Below, piece after piece: positions 45,267 through 53,877 of a DNA stretch of 64,000 nucleotides (positions are counted from its first letter, which is position 1; the number at the start of each line of letters is the position of its first letter). The stretch comes from Oceanobacillus sp. CFH 90083 (GTDB taxonomy: Bacteria; Bacillota; Bacilli; Bacillales; Amphibacillaceae). The position numbers and the translations under genes were made by a program. Where the stretch lies: contig NZ_VIYG01000014.1 of assembly GCF_009389585.1 (NCBI RefSeq), forward strand, positions 1-64,000, written 5' to 3'. Below the pieces are notes generated by a model. It made no database searches and was not told the origin of the DNA. It worked only from the letters and a program-made list of their open reading frames with translations.

Positions 45267-45728
45267 ATGTATAAACGAATTTATTCTTTTATTGTAGCAA
45301 TTGTCATGATGTTTACTTTATCTGTCTCTGTCTCTGTTTCTGCTGAGGATACAACGTTTATGTCTGATGATACAATCAGTATATTCGCTACGAATTATTT
45401 TTCAGGTAGTACAGGTACGATGAATTCCCTCTATGGAAATGAATCTACCCTTTTTAATATTTCTTCAGGGACAACACCTTCTTTGGCAAAGGTAAGCGGC
45501 GTGACATTAAATGTCAATGTAAGTAGCGGTAGTGCACCATTTTATTTGAATGTAAAACATCCTGATGGCAGTGTAGTGCAGCACTATATTACGGGTACTG
45601 GTAATAAGTCAGTAACATTTGACCAATTCAACCATACTGATCCATATGGTACTTGGAAAGTGTCAATTACTACAACTGGAATAGTATCAACTGCAACAGC
45701 TCGTATGACTGTTAATTACACATACTGA
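45267..45728 (+). CDS. Secreted hypothetical protein, beta-sandwich-like
   Basis: This 153-residue protein has a clear Sec signal peptide (MYKRIYSFIVAIVMMFTLSV..., likely cleavage after VSA at residue 26). The mature part is rich in Ser, Thr, Gly and Val with alternating beta pattern ('GVTLNVNVSSGSAPFYLNVK', 'DPYGTWKVSITTTG'). That resembles small secreted beta-sandwich domains of the P-domain or PPC type. No cell-wall anchor is present. Start ATG 45267 has GGAGGGGAG upstream; an in-frame ATG seven codons earlier overlaps the SD. Function unknown. Confidence 0.7.
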   Translation: MYKRIYSFIVAIVMMFTLSVSVSVSAEDTTFMSDDTISIFATNYFSGSTGTMNSLYGNESTLFNISSGTTPSLAKVSGVTLNVNVSSGSAPFYLNVKHPDGSVVQHYITGTGNKSVTFDQFNHTDPYGTWKVSITTTGIVSTATARMTVNYTY

Positions 45729-46289
45729 GTGATTTATCGTAGTAGTATAACAGGCTGTAAGGCTCCACTTCAAGAATGGAGGGAACTCGAAAATTCTAAA
45801 GGGTAGCCAGTAACAACCCGATTCGTTTGAATCTATAGAATGTAGGACACAAAGGCGGTGCGACAACTCTTTTCGATGGGGGGAGTAGTCGTAAACCTAG
45901 GACGTTGCGAACTTTAACGGCTCTGTTCAAAGATAAGAAGAGCTATAGCTATAGTTATGGAATTCAGTGCATAAAATAACATGACGGTTACTTCAGTGTA
46001 TAGAGTAACCGTCATGTTATTTTGCTAAATAAGAAAATTGAAAACTTTCAAAATTGCATAAGTGCAACCACTTTTTACCAGGCTGAGCAATCGCAGACTG
46101 ACGAGGGATCTGTTAAGTCACTTTGTGTTTTTCCGTTCAATTTGTGCGGCATGGCATAGAGACAAACACCATATGTTACAGTGATAGCAAACATAATTCT
46201 TTACTTTTTAAAATATGAAATCCAATCATTATACATACTGCCGGGTTTTGCTATAAAATAGATAATAAAGCTATCATAGAAAGGAATGT
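45729..46289. other. 560-nt intergenic region with structured noncoding segments
   Basis: No complete gene is visible. The part 45750-45950 has several short inverted repeats (CTCCA/TGGAG, GATTCG/GAATC, GACAACTC/GGAGTAGTC) and one open frame without a start that ends at TAA before the 45973 palindrome. It might be a decayed element or an RNA. I cannot assign it. Confidence 0.35.
45973..46023. terminator. Perfect 20-bp inverted repeat, terminator-like
   Basis: AAAATAACATGACGGTTACT and its exact reverse complement flank an 11-nt loop, with short A- and T-runs at the ends. It could end the secreted-protein transcript. The length and perfection are unusual for a terminator. Confidence 0.65.
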
Positions 46290-47741
46290 ATGGTAACGAT
46301 GAGTGAAAATGTTGTTAAAGAAATAGAGAAAATTATCGAACAGAAGCGGGAAGCTTTCTTTAAAATTAGTGACCAAATTTGGGAAATGCCTGAAATCCGT
46401 TATGAAGAAGAAGAATCTTTCCAATGCTCTGCTGATTTTATGGAGGAGCAGGGCTTCCAGGTAGAACGCGGAGTAGCAAATATTCCTACAGCATTCACGG
46501 CAAGCTTTGGAAGCAGTGGTCCTGTCATTGCAATTTTAGGAGAATATGATGCTTTACCGGATTTAAGCCAAAAAGCCGGAGTGACGGAATACGATCCGGT
46601 GGAAGCCTACGGTCCCGGGCATGGCTGCGGTCATAATCTGCTGGGAGTAGGCTCGATGTCTGCAGCTGTTGCTGTAAAAGAATACTTAGAGAAAAATCAT
46701 TTGGAAGGAACGATCCGTTATTATGGCTGCCCGGCAGAGGAAAGCGGCTATGCGAAGACATATATGGTGAAAGCAGGATTGTTTGACGATGTGGCTGCAT
46801 CCTTTTCGTGGCATCCGCATTACACGAACAGCCTGTTTCACGGACCAGCCTTGGCGGTGATTCATTCTACTTTTACCTTTAAAGGGATAAGCTCGCATGC
46901 AGCAGCCTCGCCGGAATTGGGACGAAGTGCATTAGATGCTGTGGAATTAATGAATATCGGTGCCAACTATATGCGGGAGCACATGATTGACGAAGCACGT
47001 GTTCATTATGCCATCACAAACTCTGGAGGAATGTCTCCAAACGTTGTCCAAAAAGAAGCAGAGGTCTCTTATTTTGTTCGTGCTCCCCATGCAGATCAGG
47101 CTCGTGCTTTGTTTAAACGACTGACAAAAATTGCGGAAGGTGCTGCCTTAATGACGGAAACTCAGGTGGAGTATCGGATTGAAGGCGTGTGCTCTAACCT
47201 GGTTCAAAATGCTACATTAGATAAATTGCTTCATAAAAATATGAAAGCTTTGGAACGTCCGCATTTCACAGAAGAAGAGCTGGAATTAAGCAGGAAATAC
47301 TTTAACACCCTTAATGAAGATGATAAAGCTTTTGCTGCATCGCTGGTCGGTAAGGAAAAGGCGAAGGAGCTTGCCGATCGTCCTCTGGTTTATGAAGTGG
47401 ATGACTATCGCGAGGCACCGGAATATGTCAAGGGCTCAGGCTCTACTGATGTAGGGGCTGTCAGCTGGGTAACACCTACTGCACAGCTGATGGCAGCAAC
47501 CTGGACTTTCGGTACCCCATTCCATACGTGGCAGGTGGTATCTCAAGGGAAAACGTCCTATGCCAAAAAAGGCATGCTGTATGCAGGAAAAGCGATTGCC
47601 TCAACGATTATTGATGTTTTACAAAATCCAGAGGTGCTGGCGGATGCTGCCAAAGAACTTCGTGATCGTGAAGCAGGACCGGACAACTATGATTCGCTAC
47701 TTCCTGAGGATCAAGATATACCCTATTTGTTGAAAAAATAA
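46290..47741 (+). CDS. M20-family amidohydrolase (AbgB-like)
   Basis: This metallopeptidase/amidohydrolase has 483 residues. The N-terminal 'KREAFFKISDQIWEMPEIRYEE' and 'LGEYDALPDLSQKAG' are followed by the metal ligand motif 'GPGHGCGHNLLGVGSMSAA' (around residue 110) and the second catalytic region 'YYGCPAEESGYAKT'. A dimerisation domain occupies about 180-300. It resembles AbgB, which cleaves p-aminobenzoyl-glutamate; the real substrate is unknown. It stands alone. The ATG at 46290 is close to AAAGGA (4 nt). Confidence 0.88.
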   Translation: MVTMSENVVKEIEKIIEQKREAFFKISDQIWEMPEIRYEEEESFQCSADFMEEQGFQVERGVANIPTAFTASFGSSGPVIAILGEYDALPDLSQKAGVTEYDPVEAYGPGHGCGHNLLGVGSMSAAVAVKEYLEKNHLEGTIRYYGCPAEESGYAKTYMVKAGLFDDVAASFSWHPHYTNSLFHGPALAVIHSTFTFKGISSHAAASPELGRSALDAVELMNIGANYMREHMIDEARVHYAITNSGGMSPNVVQKEAEVSYFVRAPHADQARALFKRLTKIAEGAALMTETQVEYRIEGVCSNLVQNATLDKLLHKNMKALERPHFTEEELELSRKYFNTLNEDDKAFAASLVGKEKAKELADRPLVYEVDDYREAPEYVKGSGSTDVGAVSWVTPTAQLMAATWTFGTPFHTWQVVSQGKTSYAKKGMLYAGKAIASTIIDVLQNPEVLADAAKELRDREAGPDNYDSLLPEDQDIPYLLKK

Positions 47742-47775
47742 AGCTGCTGTGAAAATGTTCGCAGATGACTGATAA

Positions 47776-47837
47776 AAACGCAAAAACACTCTTTATGTCG
47801 ATCAATAAACGACGCAAAGAGTGTTTTTGCGTTGTAT
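47776..47837 (+). terminator. Long-stem terminator after the M20 gene
   Basis: AACGCAAAAACACTCTTT and AAAGAGTGTTTTTGCGTT pair, with an inner GTCG/CGAC extension. T-rich arms make it usable in either direction. Confidence 0.8.
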
Positions 47838-47949
47838 CCGGCAAGTATAAATATTTTATTTTGAGGAAACGTAAATAAGGACTTTACAGGCTTGTTTATG
47901 ATTAGAGTATCACAGAAATACAAGCAGGGCTGGGGAGGAGGTAAATCTT

Positions 47950-49494
47950 ATGCGTCAATCCATATTTACAAAATTAAAGCAGCAGGAGGGAAAGGAAACA
48001 GAGAAACAATTAGGTACGAATTCAGTCGAAGCAAAAGTGAAATCGGCACTTTCAGATAAAGTCAGTGACAATTTAAATACGTTGAAAAAAGCGATTGGTG
48101 ATCCAGAGGATTTAAATCTCCGCTATATCACCATTGGAAAATTTCAAAAAAAATGCGGGATTGCTTATTTATCCGGAATAACGGACACAAATATGATTAA
48201 CCAGGAAATTATCCAGACATTGCAGCAAAACCTGCAAGAGGTAGATGGAAGTCCTTTAGAAAATATAAAGCTGGAAATGATTGCTGTCTCCTCAGTGACA
48301 GAGTTGGATGATATGAAAAAAATCATTGATTTTGTATTGGATGGGCAGACCGTTTTCTTTTTGGAAGAAGAAGAGCAGGCATTAATCATTGGTACAGCTG
48401 GCGGAGATAAGCGTGCTATTGAGAACCCGCAGTCAGAAAATCTGATACAAGGTCCCCGGGAAGGATTTGTGGAAAGTTTAGAAGTAAATTTAGCCCTGGT
48501 CCGCCGTAATATCCGTGATCCCAGCCTGCGCTTTAAAACATATGAGGTTGGAACAAGGTCGAAGCAAAAGCTTGTCCTTTGCTATGTTGAAGATGTTATT
48601 AATCCCAAAATTCTGGAGGAAGTCATCTATCGTCTCGAATCGATTGAACTGGAATATATTACAGATGTTTCTCAAATTGAACAATGGATTGAGGATAGTT
48701 CTCTTTCTCCGTTCCCGCAGATGCTGAGTACGGAAAGACCTGATAAGGTGGCATTTGAAGTTTTACACGGCCGTTTTGCTATTTTTGTGGACGGAACACC
48801 GTTTACAGCATTAGGGCCGGTGGTTCTCAGTGATATTAACAAATCAATGGAAGACTATAATCAGAGGTGGATTACCGCTTCTTTATTACGGATTCTTAGA
48901 GTTATAGCAAGCTTGATTGCATTATTCCTGCCGGGAATCTATATTGCCATGGTTTTATTTCATCCGGGTATGCTGCCGACCACACTGGTATTTTCCATTG
49001 CAGCAAGCCGTGAAGGGATGCCTTTTTCAGCCATAGCAGAGATCTTGTTAATGGCGGCGACCTTTGAAATGCTGCAGGAGGCTGCTATCCGGCTGCCGCG
49101 GATTATCGGACAAACCATTGGTATTGTTGGCGGTATTGTTATTGGAGAAGCTGCGGTAAGTGCCGGCATAGCAAGTCCAATTATTGTCATTATTACAGCA
49201 TTAACTGCCATTGCCAGCTTTTGCTCACCTTATTATAGTGTGGCTATCAGCTTTCGTGCTGTCCGTTTTGGAATCATGCTTGTCTCTGCGTTTTTGGGGT
49301 TATTTGGGCTAATCCTTGCTTTTCTTGTTCTGGTTATCCATGTAACGAATTTAAAAAGCTTTGGCGTTCCATACAGTTTTACTGTTTTACCAACTGTCAA
49401 GCACGAGCTTATGGATAACATTATCAGGGGGCCAATAACGAAAGTAGAGGAACAGTATATCTTTTTGCAGAATCAGTTAAAGAAATCCAAATGA
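47950..49494 (+). CDS. Spore germinant receptor subunit A (GerAA/GerKA family)
   Basis: This is the A subunit of a GerA-type nutrient germinant receptor in the inner spore membrane, 514 residues. A soluble N-terminal region (about 1-300; 'NTLKKAIGDPEDLNLRYITIG') is followed by TM segments. Signatures are 'VEVNLALVRRNIRDPSLRFK'-like sequence (EVNLALVRRNIRDPSLR), 'LPGIYIAMVLFHPGMLPTTL', 'PRIIGQTIGIVGGIVIGEAA' and 'VPYSFTVLP'. It is followed by the B and C subunits and is probably expressed in the forespore. Good SD (GGAGG). Confidence 0.94.
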   Translation: MRQSIFTKLKQQEGKETEKQLGTNSVEAKVKSALSDKVSDNLNTLKKAIGDPEDLNLRYITIGKFQKKCGIAYLSGITDTNMINQEIIQTLQQNLQEVDGSPLENIKLEMIAVSSVTELDDMKKIIDFVLDGQTVFFLEEEEQALIIGTAGGDKRAIENPQSENLIQGPREGFVESLEVNLALVRRNIRDPSLRFKTYEVGTRSKQKLVLCYVEDVINPKILEEVIYRLESIELEYITDVSQIEQWIEDSSLSPFPQMLSTERPDKVAFEVLHGRFAIFVDGTPFTALGPVVLSDINKSMEDYNQRWITASLLRILRVIASLIALFLPGIYIAMVLFHPGMLPTTLVFSIAASREGMPFSAIAEILLMAATFEMLQEAAIRLPRIIGQTIGIVGGIVIGEAAVSAGIASPIIVIITALTAIASFCSPYYSVAISFRAVRFGIMLVSAFLGLFGLILAFLVLVIHVTNLKSFGVPYSFTVLPTVKHELMDNIIRGPITKVEEQYIFLQNQLKKSK

Positions 49495-49512
49495 AAAAGG
49501 ACTGAAAGATAG

Positions 49513-50625
49513 ATGCGAACAGTAAGGTATGCAGATGATAAAATATCGAACTTTACCATATTAGTAATTGTTCCCAGCATCGTCATTGCTGTGGGGATAT
49601 TGACTTATCCGCGTACACTAGCTGAACAGACCGAGGGAGCTGATGGCTGGGTTACCTTATTAATCGGAGGGGCAGTTTGTGCATTAACTGCATTTCTTAT
49701 TACTAAAATTGCCTCTTTGTTTCCTGGACAGTCTTTTTATACGTATACATCTGCCATGCTGACAAAGCCGGTTGCTTTCCTTTCAAGTATCTTATTTTTC
49801 TTATTGGCAGTTACCATTGTCAGTTATGAAACTGCATTTATTGCAAATATATCGCATCACTATTTATTTGAAAAAACCCCGACAGAAGCAATTAACCTGG
49901 CCTTTCTGCTGGTGGTTCTATATGCTGTCGTCGGGGAACGTGTAGCCATTTTCCGGATGGGATTTGGAATTATGATCTTAACAGCTGTTGCGACAGTTAT
50001 CCTGGTTGTTACTGCACTTCCAGCAGCTGACTGGAATCGGATGCTTCCTGTATTGACCACCGATGTTAAATCTTATTTAGGTGAATTACCAGATAGTATT
50101 CTGTCTTATTCTGGTGTTTTTATCTTATTTTTTTATATGAAATTGACACGGACTCCGGAAAAAAGCGTCAAGTCTGCAGTGATTGGGGCGGCAGGTGTCA
50201 CCGTATTTTATATAACCGTTTATCTGATGTGTATTGCGGTGCTTGGAAATGTATCCACTGCTAATACGGTTTATCCATTAGTTGAGTTGGCAAACACCGT
50301 ACGGACAGTAGGCTTTTTAGACAGAATTGAATCTTTATATTTTATTATTTGGATAACCACTGTATTTATGACAACAGCTCTGGCTTTTGATATCAGTGTA
50401 CTAATCATTACAGATATTTTTCCAAAAGCAAATAAAACCTTTGTCGCTTTTAGTCTATTGCCGGTTATGTATTTGATTTCCCTTCTCCCGACAGATCATT
50501 TTCAAATAGCCAAATTAGGTACAATCATCGGTTATACAGCAAAGGGCTTAACCATAGCAGTTTTGGCCGGCTTATGGCTGATGTATGGAATAAAGGGCAG
50601 AAAAAGAAAGGGAGAGAGGTCATGA
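49513..50625 (+). CDS. Spore germinant receptor subunit B (GerAB family)
   Basis: This amino acid/polyamine/organocation-type transporter-like protein of 370 residues has ten TM segments and binds germinant in GerA receptors. The N-terminus contains 'ISNFTILVIVPSIVIAVGIL' and 'YPRTLAEQTEGADGWVTLLI'. It lies 18 nt after the A subunit and its stop overlaps the C-subunit ATG (ATGA). Confidence 0.93.
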   Translation: MRTVRYADDKISNFTILVIVPSIVIAVGILTYPRTLAEQTEGADGWVTLLIGGAVCALTAFLITKIASLFPGQSFYTYTSAMLTKPVAFLSSILFFLLAVTIVSYETAFIANISHHYLFEKTPTEAINLAFLLVVLYAVVGERVAIFRMGFGIMILTAVATVILVVTALPAADWNRMLPVLTTDVKSYLGELPDSILSYSGVFILFFYMKLTRTPEKSVKSAVIGAAGVTVFYITVYLMCIAVLGNVSTANTVYPLVELANTVRTVGFLDRIESLYFIIWITTVFMTTALAFDISVLIITDIFPKANKTFVAFSLLPVMYLISLLPTDHFQIAKLGTIIGYTAKGLTIAVLAGLWLMYGIKGRKRKGERS

Positions 50626-51770
50626 GATATCTTTTTTTCTTATTTTACTTACCAATCCTGCTTTTACTGGCAGGCTGCTGGGACAGTTTAGAAATAGAAA
50701 ATCGGGCTTTTGTTTCTGGGGTTGCCATTGACCCGGGGGAGAATAATGAAGATAAGAACCTGAAAATGATGACACAAATTGTTATTCCTAATGGACTCGT
50801 TTCTCTTCCTAATAATGGTAACGGGGGAGGTAAAAGCTACCGGAATCTTTCAGATACAGGAAAAACCATATTTGAAGTAAAGTCAGCAATTGAAGAAAAA
50901 GAAGATGGGAATTTGGATAACAGCCATATTGAATTGGTCATTATCTCGGATGAGCTTGTAAAAAGTGAATATAAATTATCAGATATTCTGGACGTCTTTA
51001 TGCGGGAAAGCAGAATGAACAGAGACATTATTTTAGCAATAGCAGATGGAAGTGCAGAGGATTTGTTGAATATCGACCCGGAAAATGTAAAGCTTCCTTC
51101 TCAATATATGACAGAATTAATTATTTCGAATTACAATCTGGCAAATAGAGATCCAAGACGGGCAGGAGATATGCAGTATTACTTTATAGAGAATAGAAGC
51201 TTTTATCTGCCGTATTTGGTCAGCATAGACGCATCAAACGGAGTTGAATTAGAAGGTGCAGCTGTGTTTAAAGGAGAGAATGGAAAAATGGTCGGCACAT
51301 TGACAGAAGAGGAAGTATCAGGTCTGCTATTAACACACCGCGATTATACAGAGACCTTGATTGTGGATCATAACGGACAAAAGGCATCATTTACAGTACC
51401 TGATGGACGAACTGAAATAAAATTAATTAACCGTGACCCGGAAAATCTTCATTTTCAATTTGATGTCTTTTTAACTGGAGAGCTTGTGGAAGCTTTTCAA
51501 GGAATGGATTTTATTAAGGAAGAGAATATGGAGGAATTGAAGAAAAAATTAAGGCTGGAAGCAGAAAAAGTCATGATGAAAACAATCCGGAAGCTGCGGG
51601 ATGAATATCGTGTAGATATCTTAGAATTGCATGAGTTTTTATTTAGAAAGCATCCGGAAATTTGGAAGCAGGTAGAAAACGACTGGGACAGCGGAAAAAA
51701 TTATTTTTCCAATGTGGATATTACGTTAAATGTTGATGTAACAATTCGCGAACCTGGCAATACGAATTGA
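50622..51770 (+). CDS. Spore germinant receptor subunit C (GerAC family lipoprotein)
   Basis: This is the C subunit of the receptor, 382 residues, with lipoprotein signal MRYLFFLFYLPILLLLAGC (Cys19). The typical WDxxEIE motif 'CWDSLEIENRAFVSGVAID' follows. The ATG at 50622 overlaps the B-subunit stop and has GGGAGAGAGG upstream. An in-frame start 48 nt earlier lies inside the B gene and would destroy the signal peptide. It completes an A-B-C operon. Confidence 0.93.
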   Translation: MRYLFFLFYLPILLLLAGCWDSLEIENRAFVSGVAIDPGENNEDKNLKMMTQIVIPNGLVSLPNNGNGGGKSYRNLSDTGKTIFEVKSAIEEKEDGNLDNSHIELVIISDELVKSEYKLSDILDVFMRESRMNRDIILAIADGSAEDLLNIDPENVKLPSQYMTELIISNYNLANRDPRRAGDMQYYFIENRSFYLPYLVSIDASNGVELEGAAVFKGENGKMVGTLTEEEVSGLLLTHRDYTETLIVDHNGQKASFTVPDGRTEIKLINRDPENLHFQFDVFLTGELVEAFQGMDFIKEENMEELKKKLRLEAEKVMMKTIRKLRDEYRVDILELHEFLFRKHPEIWKQVENDWDSGKNYFSNVDITLNVDVTIREPGNTN

Positions 51771-51789
51771 TATAGAGCGGGTGAAGAAC

Positions 51790-51966
51790 ATGATATGGAT
51801 GAATTTTATAGAAAACAGAATCTCTACGCTGGCGATTATTTGTTTGATTTTGTGCATTGTTATTCCAACTGCAATATATTGGATGAACAAGAAGTATCAT
51901 GAATCCGCTGACCCTGGCTGGAAAAAAAAGAGAAAAGAACAGGAAAAACAAAAAGACAAGGTATAA
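51790..51966 (+). CDS. Small one-TM protein at the end of the ger operon (possible D-like subunit)
   Basis: This 58-residue protein starts MIWMNFIENRISTLAIICLI, with one TM segment (about residues 11-34) and a strongly charged Lys/Glu tail. Some GerA-type operons include a small membrane D subunit, usually with two TM segments; this one has one, so the match is tentative. ATG 51790 lies five nt after GCGGGTGA; GTG at 51781 is in frame. It lies between the C subunit and the glutamate-synthase-like gene with gaps of 19 and 15 nt. Confidence 0.65.
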   Translation: MIWMNFIENRISTLAIICLILCIVIPTAIYWMNKKYHESADPGWKKKRKEQEKQKDKV

Positions 51967-51981
51967 AGGAGTGTGAAGATA

Positions 51982-53412
51982 ATGCTCGATATAATTATTC
52001 TTATTCTGCTGGTCTTGTTGTTAGTAAGCGGTCTTTTGATTTTGTTCATGTGGCGGCGTTTGGCAAAGCGAATGGTTTATAAGTATGGAAAAATCCTGAT
52101 GGAAGATCGTTATCAGGAAAATTTGTTTGAAATGGTAGCGGGCTTTAAGCATATGGGAGTCCAGCAAACCTTTGAGAATAATTTACGGGCAGAATCCGGA
52201 GATGTCCTGCATCGTCCACTGGGCTCTTCGAAAACATGGCCGAATTTTGATAAGCTGACCTTTATACCAGCTCAAGTGGCAACATTTCCAACAGAATACA
52301 CCGAGAAAGTAGATATGAAAGTAACTATCGGTCCAAAGGCGAAACAACCAATGCGTTTAGATATTCCTTTAATGGTTAGCGGAATGGCTTATGGGATTGC
52401 TTTAAGCAAAGAGGTACGGCTGGCGCTGGTTGATGCAGTCAATGAGCTTGGCACGGCATTGAATTCTGGCGAGGGCGGCGTGATGGATGAAGAAATTGAT
52501 GGGACAGATAAATATATATTACAATTTTCCAAAACCAGCTGGTCGAAGGAAAAAGAGCTGATGAAGAAAGCATCCATGATTGAAATTAAATTCGGACAAG
52601 GCGCATTAATGAGTTCAGGTGTCGTCATTCCCGCAGGTGATCTGCAGGGAGACATTCGAAAGGTATTAAACTTAGATGATGGAGAGGAAGCAATTATTCA
52701 CAATCATTTCTTCGAGAATCAGACATTAGCGGATTTCAGGAATCTTGTTCAGGAATTAAAGGATATTACCAGCGGTGTACCGATTGGGGCGAAGATTGGT
52801 GCAGGAGGGAAAATTGAAGAGGACATTGATGCACTGTTAGAAATTGGAGTAGACTATATTGCGATCGATGGTGCACAGGCCGCAACACACGGTGCACCGC
52901 CAATCTTATCGGAGGATTTTGGCATCCCGACGATACATGGTTTACATCGTGCGCATCAGCATCTGCAAAAACGGAAGGCGAGGGAGGATGTCAGCCTGAT
53001 TATTTCAGGCGGTATGTTTACGCCCGGACAATTTTTAAAAGCAATCGCATTAGGAGCGGATGCGGTGTATTTAGGATCGGCTGTTCTATTTACGATCTCC
53101 CATAAGCAGGTACTTAAGGCTGTTCCCTTTGAGCCGCCTACACAGGTTGTCTGGTACGATGGCAAATACAAGGATGATTTTAACAGAGAGGAAGGAACAA
53201 AAGCATTAGTCAATTTTATGAATGCTTCTGTAAAAGAGATGGAAGAAGGTATTCGGATGATGGGGAAAACAGCATTAACGGAAGTGAACAAGGATGATCT
53301 TGTTGCTTATGATGAATCTGTTGCCCGTGATATAGGTGTTCCTTATAGTGTTCATTCTTATGAAGAGGAAGCTGCTAAAAGGAATAAGCAGGATCCGATG
53401 ATTGAGCTGTGA
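51982..53412 (+). CDS. FMN-binding glutamate-synthase-like protein, membrane-anchored
   Basis: This 476-residue protein has an N-terminal TM anchor (MLDIIILILLVLLLVSGLLI) and a GltS central-domain barrel. Landmarks are 'IPLMVSGMAYGIALSKEVRL', 'NSGEGGVMDEE', 'IEIKFGQGALMSSG', 'VPIGAKIGAGGKIEEDIDAL' and 'YIAIDGAQAATHGAPPI', the FMN and Fe-S region of the glutamate synthase alpha-subunit family. It lacks the N-terminal glutaminase. ATG at 51982 is preferred over GTG 51973, since AAAGGAG lies at the right distance. It may belong to the ger operon. Confidence 0.85.
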   Translation: MLDIIILILLVLLLVSGLLILFMWRRLAKRMVYKYGKILMEDRYQENLFEMVAGFKHMGVQQTFENNLRAESGDVLHRPLGSSKTWPNFDKLTFIPAQVATFPTEYTEKVDMKVTIGPKAKQPMRLDIPLMVSGMAYGIALSKEVRLALVDAVNELGTALNSGEGGVMDEEIDGTDKYILQFSKTSWSKEKELMKKASMIEIKFGQGALMSSGVVIPAGDLQGDIRKVLNLDDGEEAIIHNHFFENQTLADFRNLVQELKDITSGVPIGAKIGAGGKIEEDIDALLEIGVDYIAIDGAQAATHGAPPILSEDFGIPTIHGLHRAHQHLQKRKAREDVSLIISGGMFTPGQFLKAIALGADAVYLGSAVLFTISHKQVLKAVPFEPPTQVVWYDGKYKDDFNREEGTKALVNFMNASVKEMEEGIRMMGKTALTEVNKDDLVAYDESVARDIGVPYSVHSYEEEAAKRNKQDPMIEL

Positions 53413-53424
53413 AAAGAAAAATAT

Positions 53425-53453
53425 TTGACGCAAACGGGTAAACGTCTTATAAT
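53425..53453 (+). promoter_or_regulatory. SigA promoter for the ABC-F leader
   Basis: TTGACG (53425-53430), 17 nt, TATAAT (53448-53453). This is among the strongest consensus promoters in the window. Transcription would begin near 53460 and run about 420 nt before the ABC-F start. Confidence 0.88.
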
Positions 53454-53490
53454 GGAGTCAAATTTAGAACGGAAGGGAAAATGTGCTAAG

Positions 53491-53574
53491 ATGAGATTTC
53501 GATTCCTTAACTTGAACATTTATTTGATAACATGTTCAAGCTCTGCCTGTGCTTTTACACCTGCAGAGAAATAG
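53491..53574 (+). CDS. ABC-F leader peptide 1 (macrolide-arrest-like MRFRF)
   Basis: This 27-codon ORF begins MRFRFLNLNIYLITC. Its Arg-Phe-Arg start is the +X+ motif that makes macrolide-bound ribosomes stall; ErmDL has MRLRF in the same manner. A hairpin (CTTGAACA/TGTTCAAG, 53511-53540) lies within the ORF. A minimal ORF, ATG-TGC-TAA at 53481 with GGAAGGG upstream, ends one nt before its start, so reinitiation may occur. Direct SD spacing would be long (13 nt). Confidence 0.65.
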   Translation: MRFRFLNLNIYLITCSSSACAFTPAEK

Positions 53575-53623
53575 GAGTCGTTTGTCTTTTTTCAGCTACT
53601 ATAATGATATACATAAGGTATAC

Positions 53624-53680
53624 CCTTTTTCCTGAATGAGGTATGTAAAAAGGACAGCAGACTATTTGCTGTTCTTTTTT
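53624..53680 (+). terminator. Attenuator terminator with competing antiterminator
   Basis: AAAAGGACAGCA and TGCTGTTCTTTT form a stem with a 7-nt loop and a run of T (53647-53680). CCTTTTT at 53624-53630 can pair with AAAAAGG (53647-53653), the 5' arm of the stem, and would prevent it forming. It lies about 190 nt after the promoter and 200 nt before the ABC-F gene, so it must regulate read-through. Confidence 0.8.
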
Positions 53681-53760
53681 AATCCAAATATTATAGAACT
53701 TCTATTTTTTGTGTAAGAAAGCAGGCATTCGTTCTGATCAAAACAAAAGGGGAGATACCT

Positions 53761-53784
53761 ATGCAGATGCTATTATTCTTTTAA
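53761..53784 (+). CDS. ABC-F leader peptide 2 (MQMLLFF)
   Basis: A seven-residue ORF, ATG CAG ATG CTA TTA TTC TTT TAA, with strong SD AAAGGGGAG six nt upstream. It lies past the attenuator and directly before a hairpin with alternative pairings. It could sense drug-stalled ribosomes in an erm-like translational attenuator. Confidence 0.55.
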   Translation: MQMLLFF

Positions 53785-53786
53785 TG

Positions 53787-53849
53787 GATACGGGCTTGTC
53801 ATAAGAAAGATACAAGCTCGTATCGATACAGCTACAGCTATCGGTACGG
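53787..53849 (+). promoter_or_regulatory. Alternative hairpins in front of the ABC-F ribosome binding site
   Basis: GATACGGGCTTGT (53787-53799) pairs with ACAAGCTCGTATC (53812-53824). The 3' arm can instead join GTATCGATA with TATCGGTAC (ending 53848). The two pairings are exclusive and lie between the second leader peptide and SD TCGGAGG (about 53863). Confidence 0.6.
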
Positions 53850-53877
53850 GAAAACAAAAATCTCGGAGGTAGCAAAA

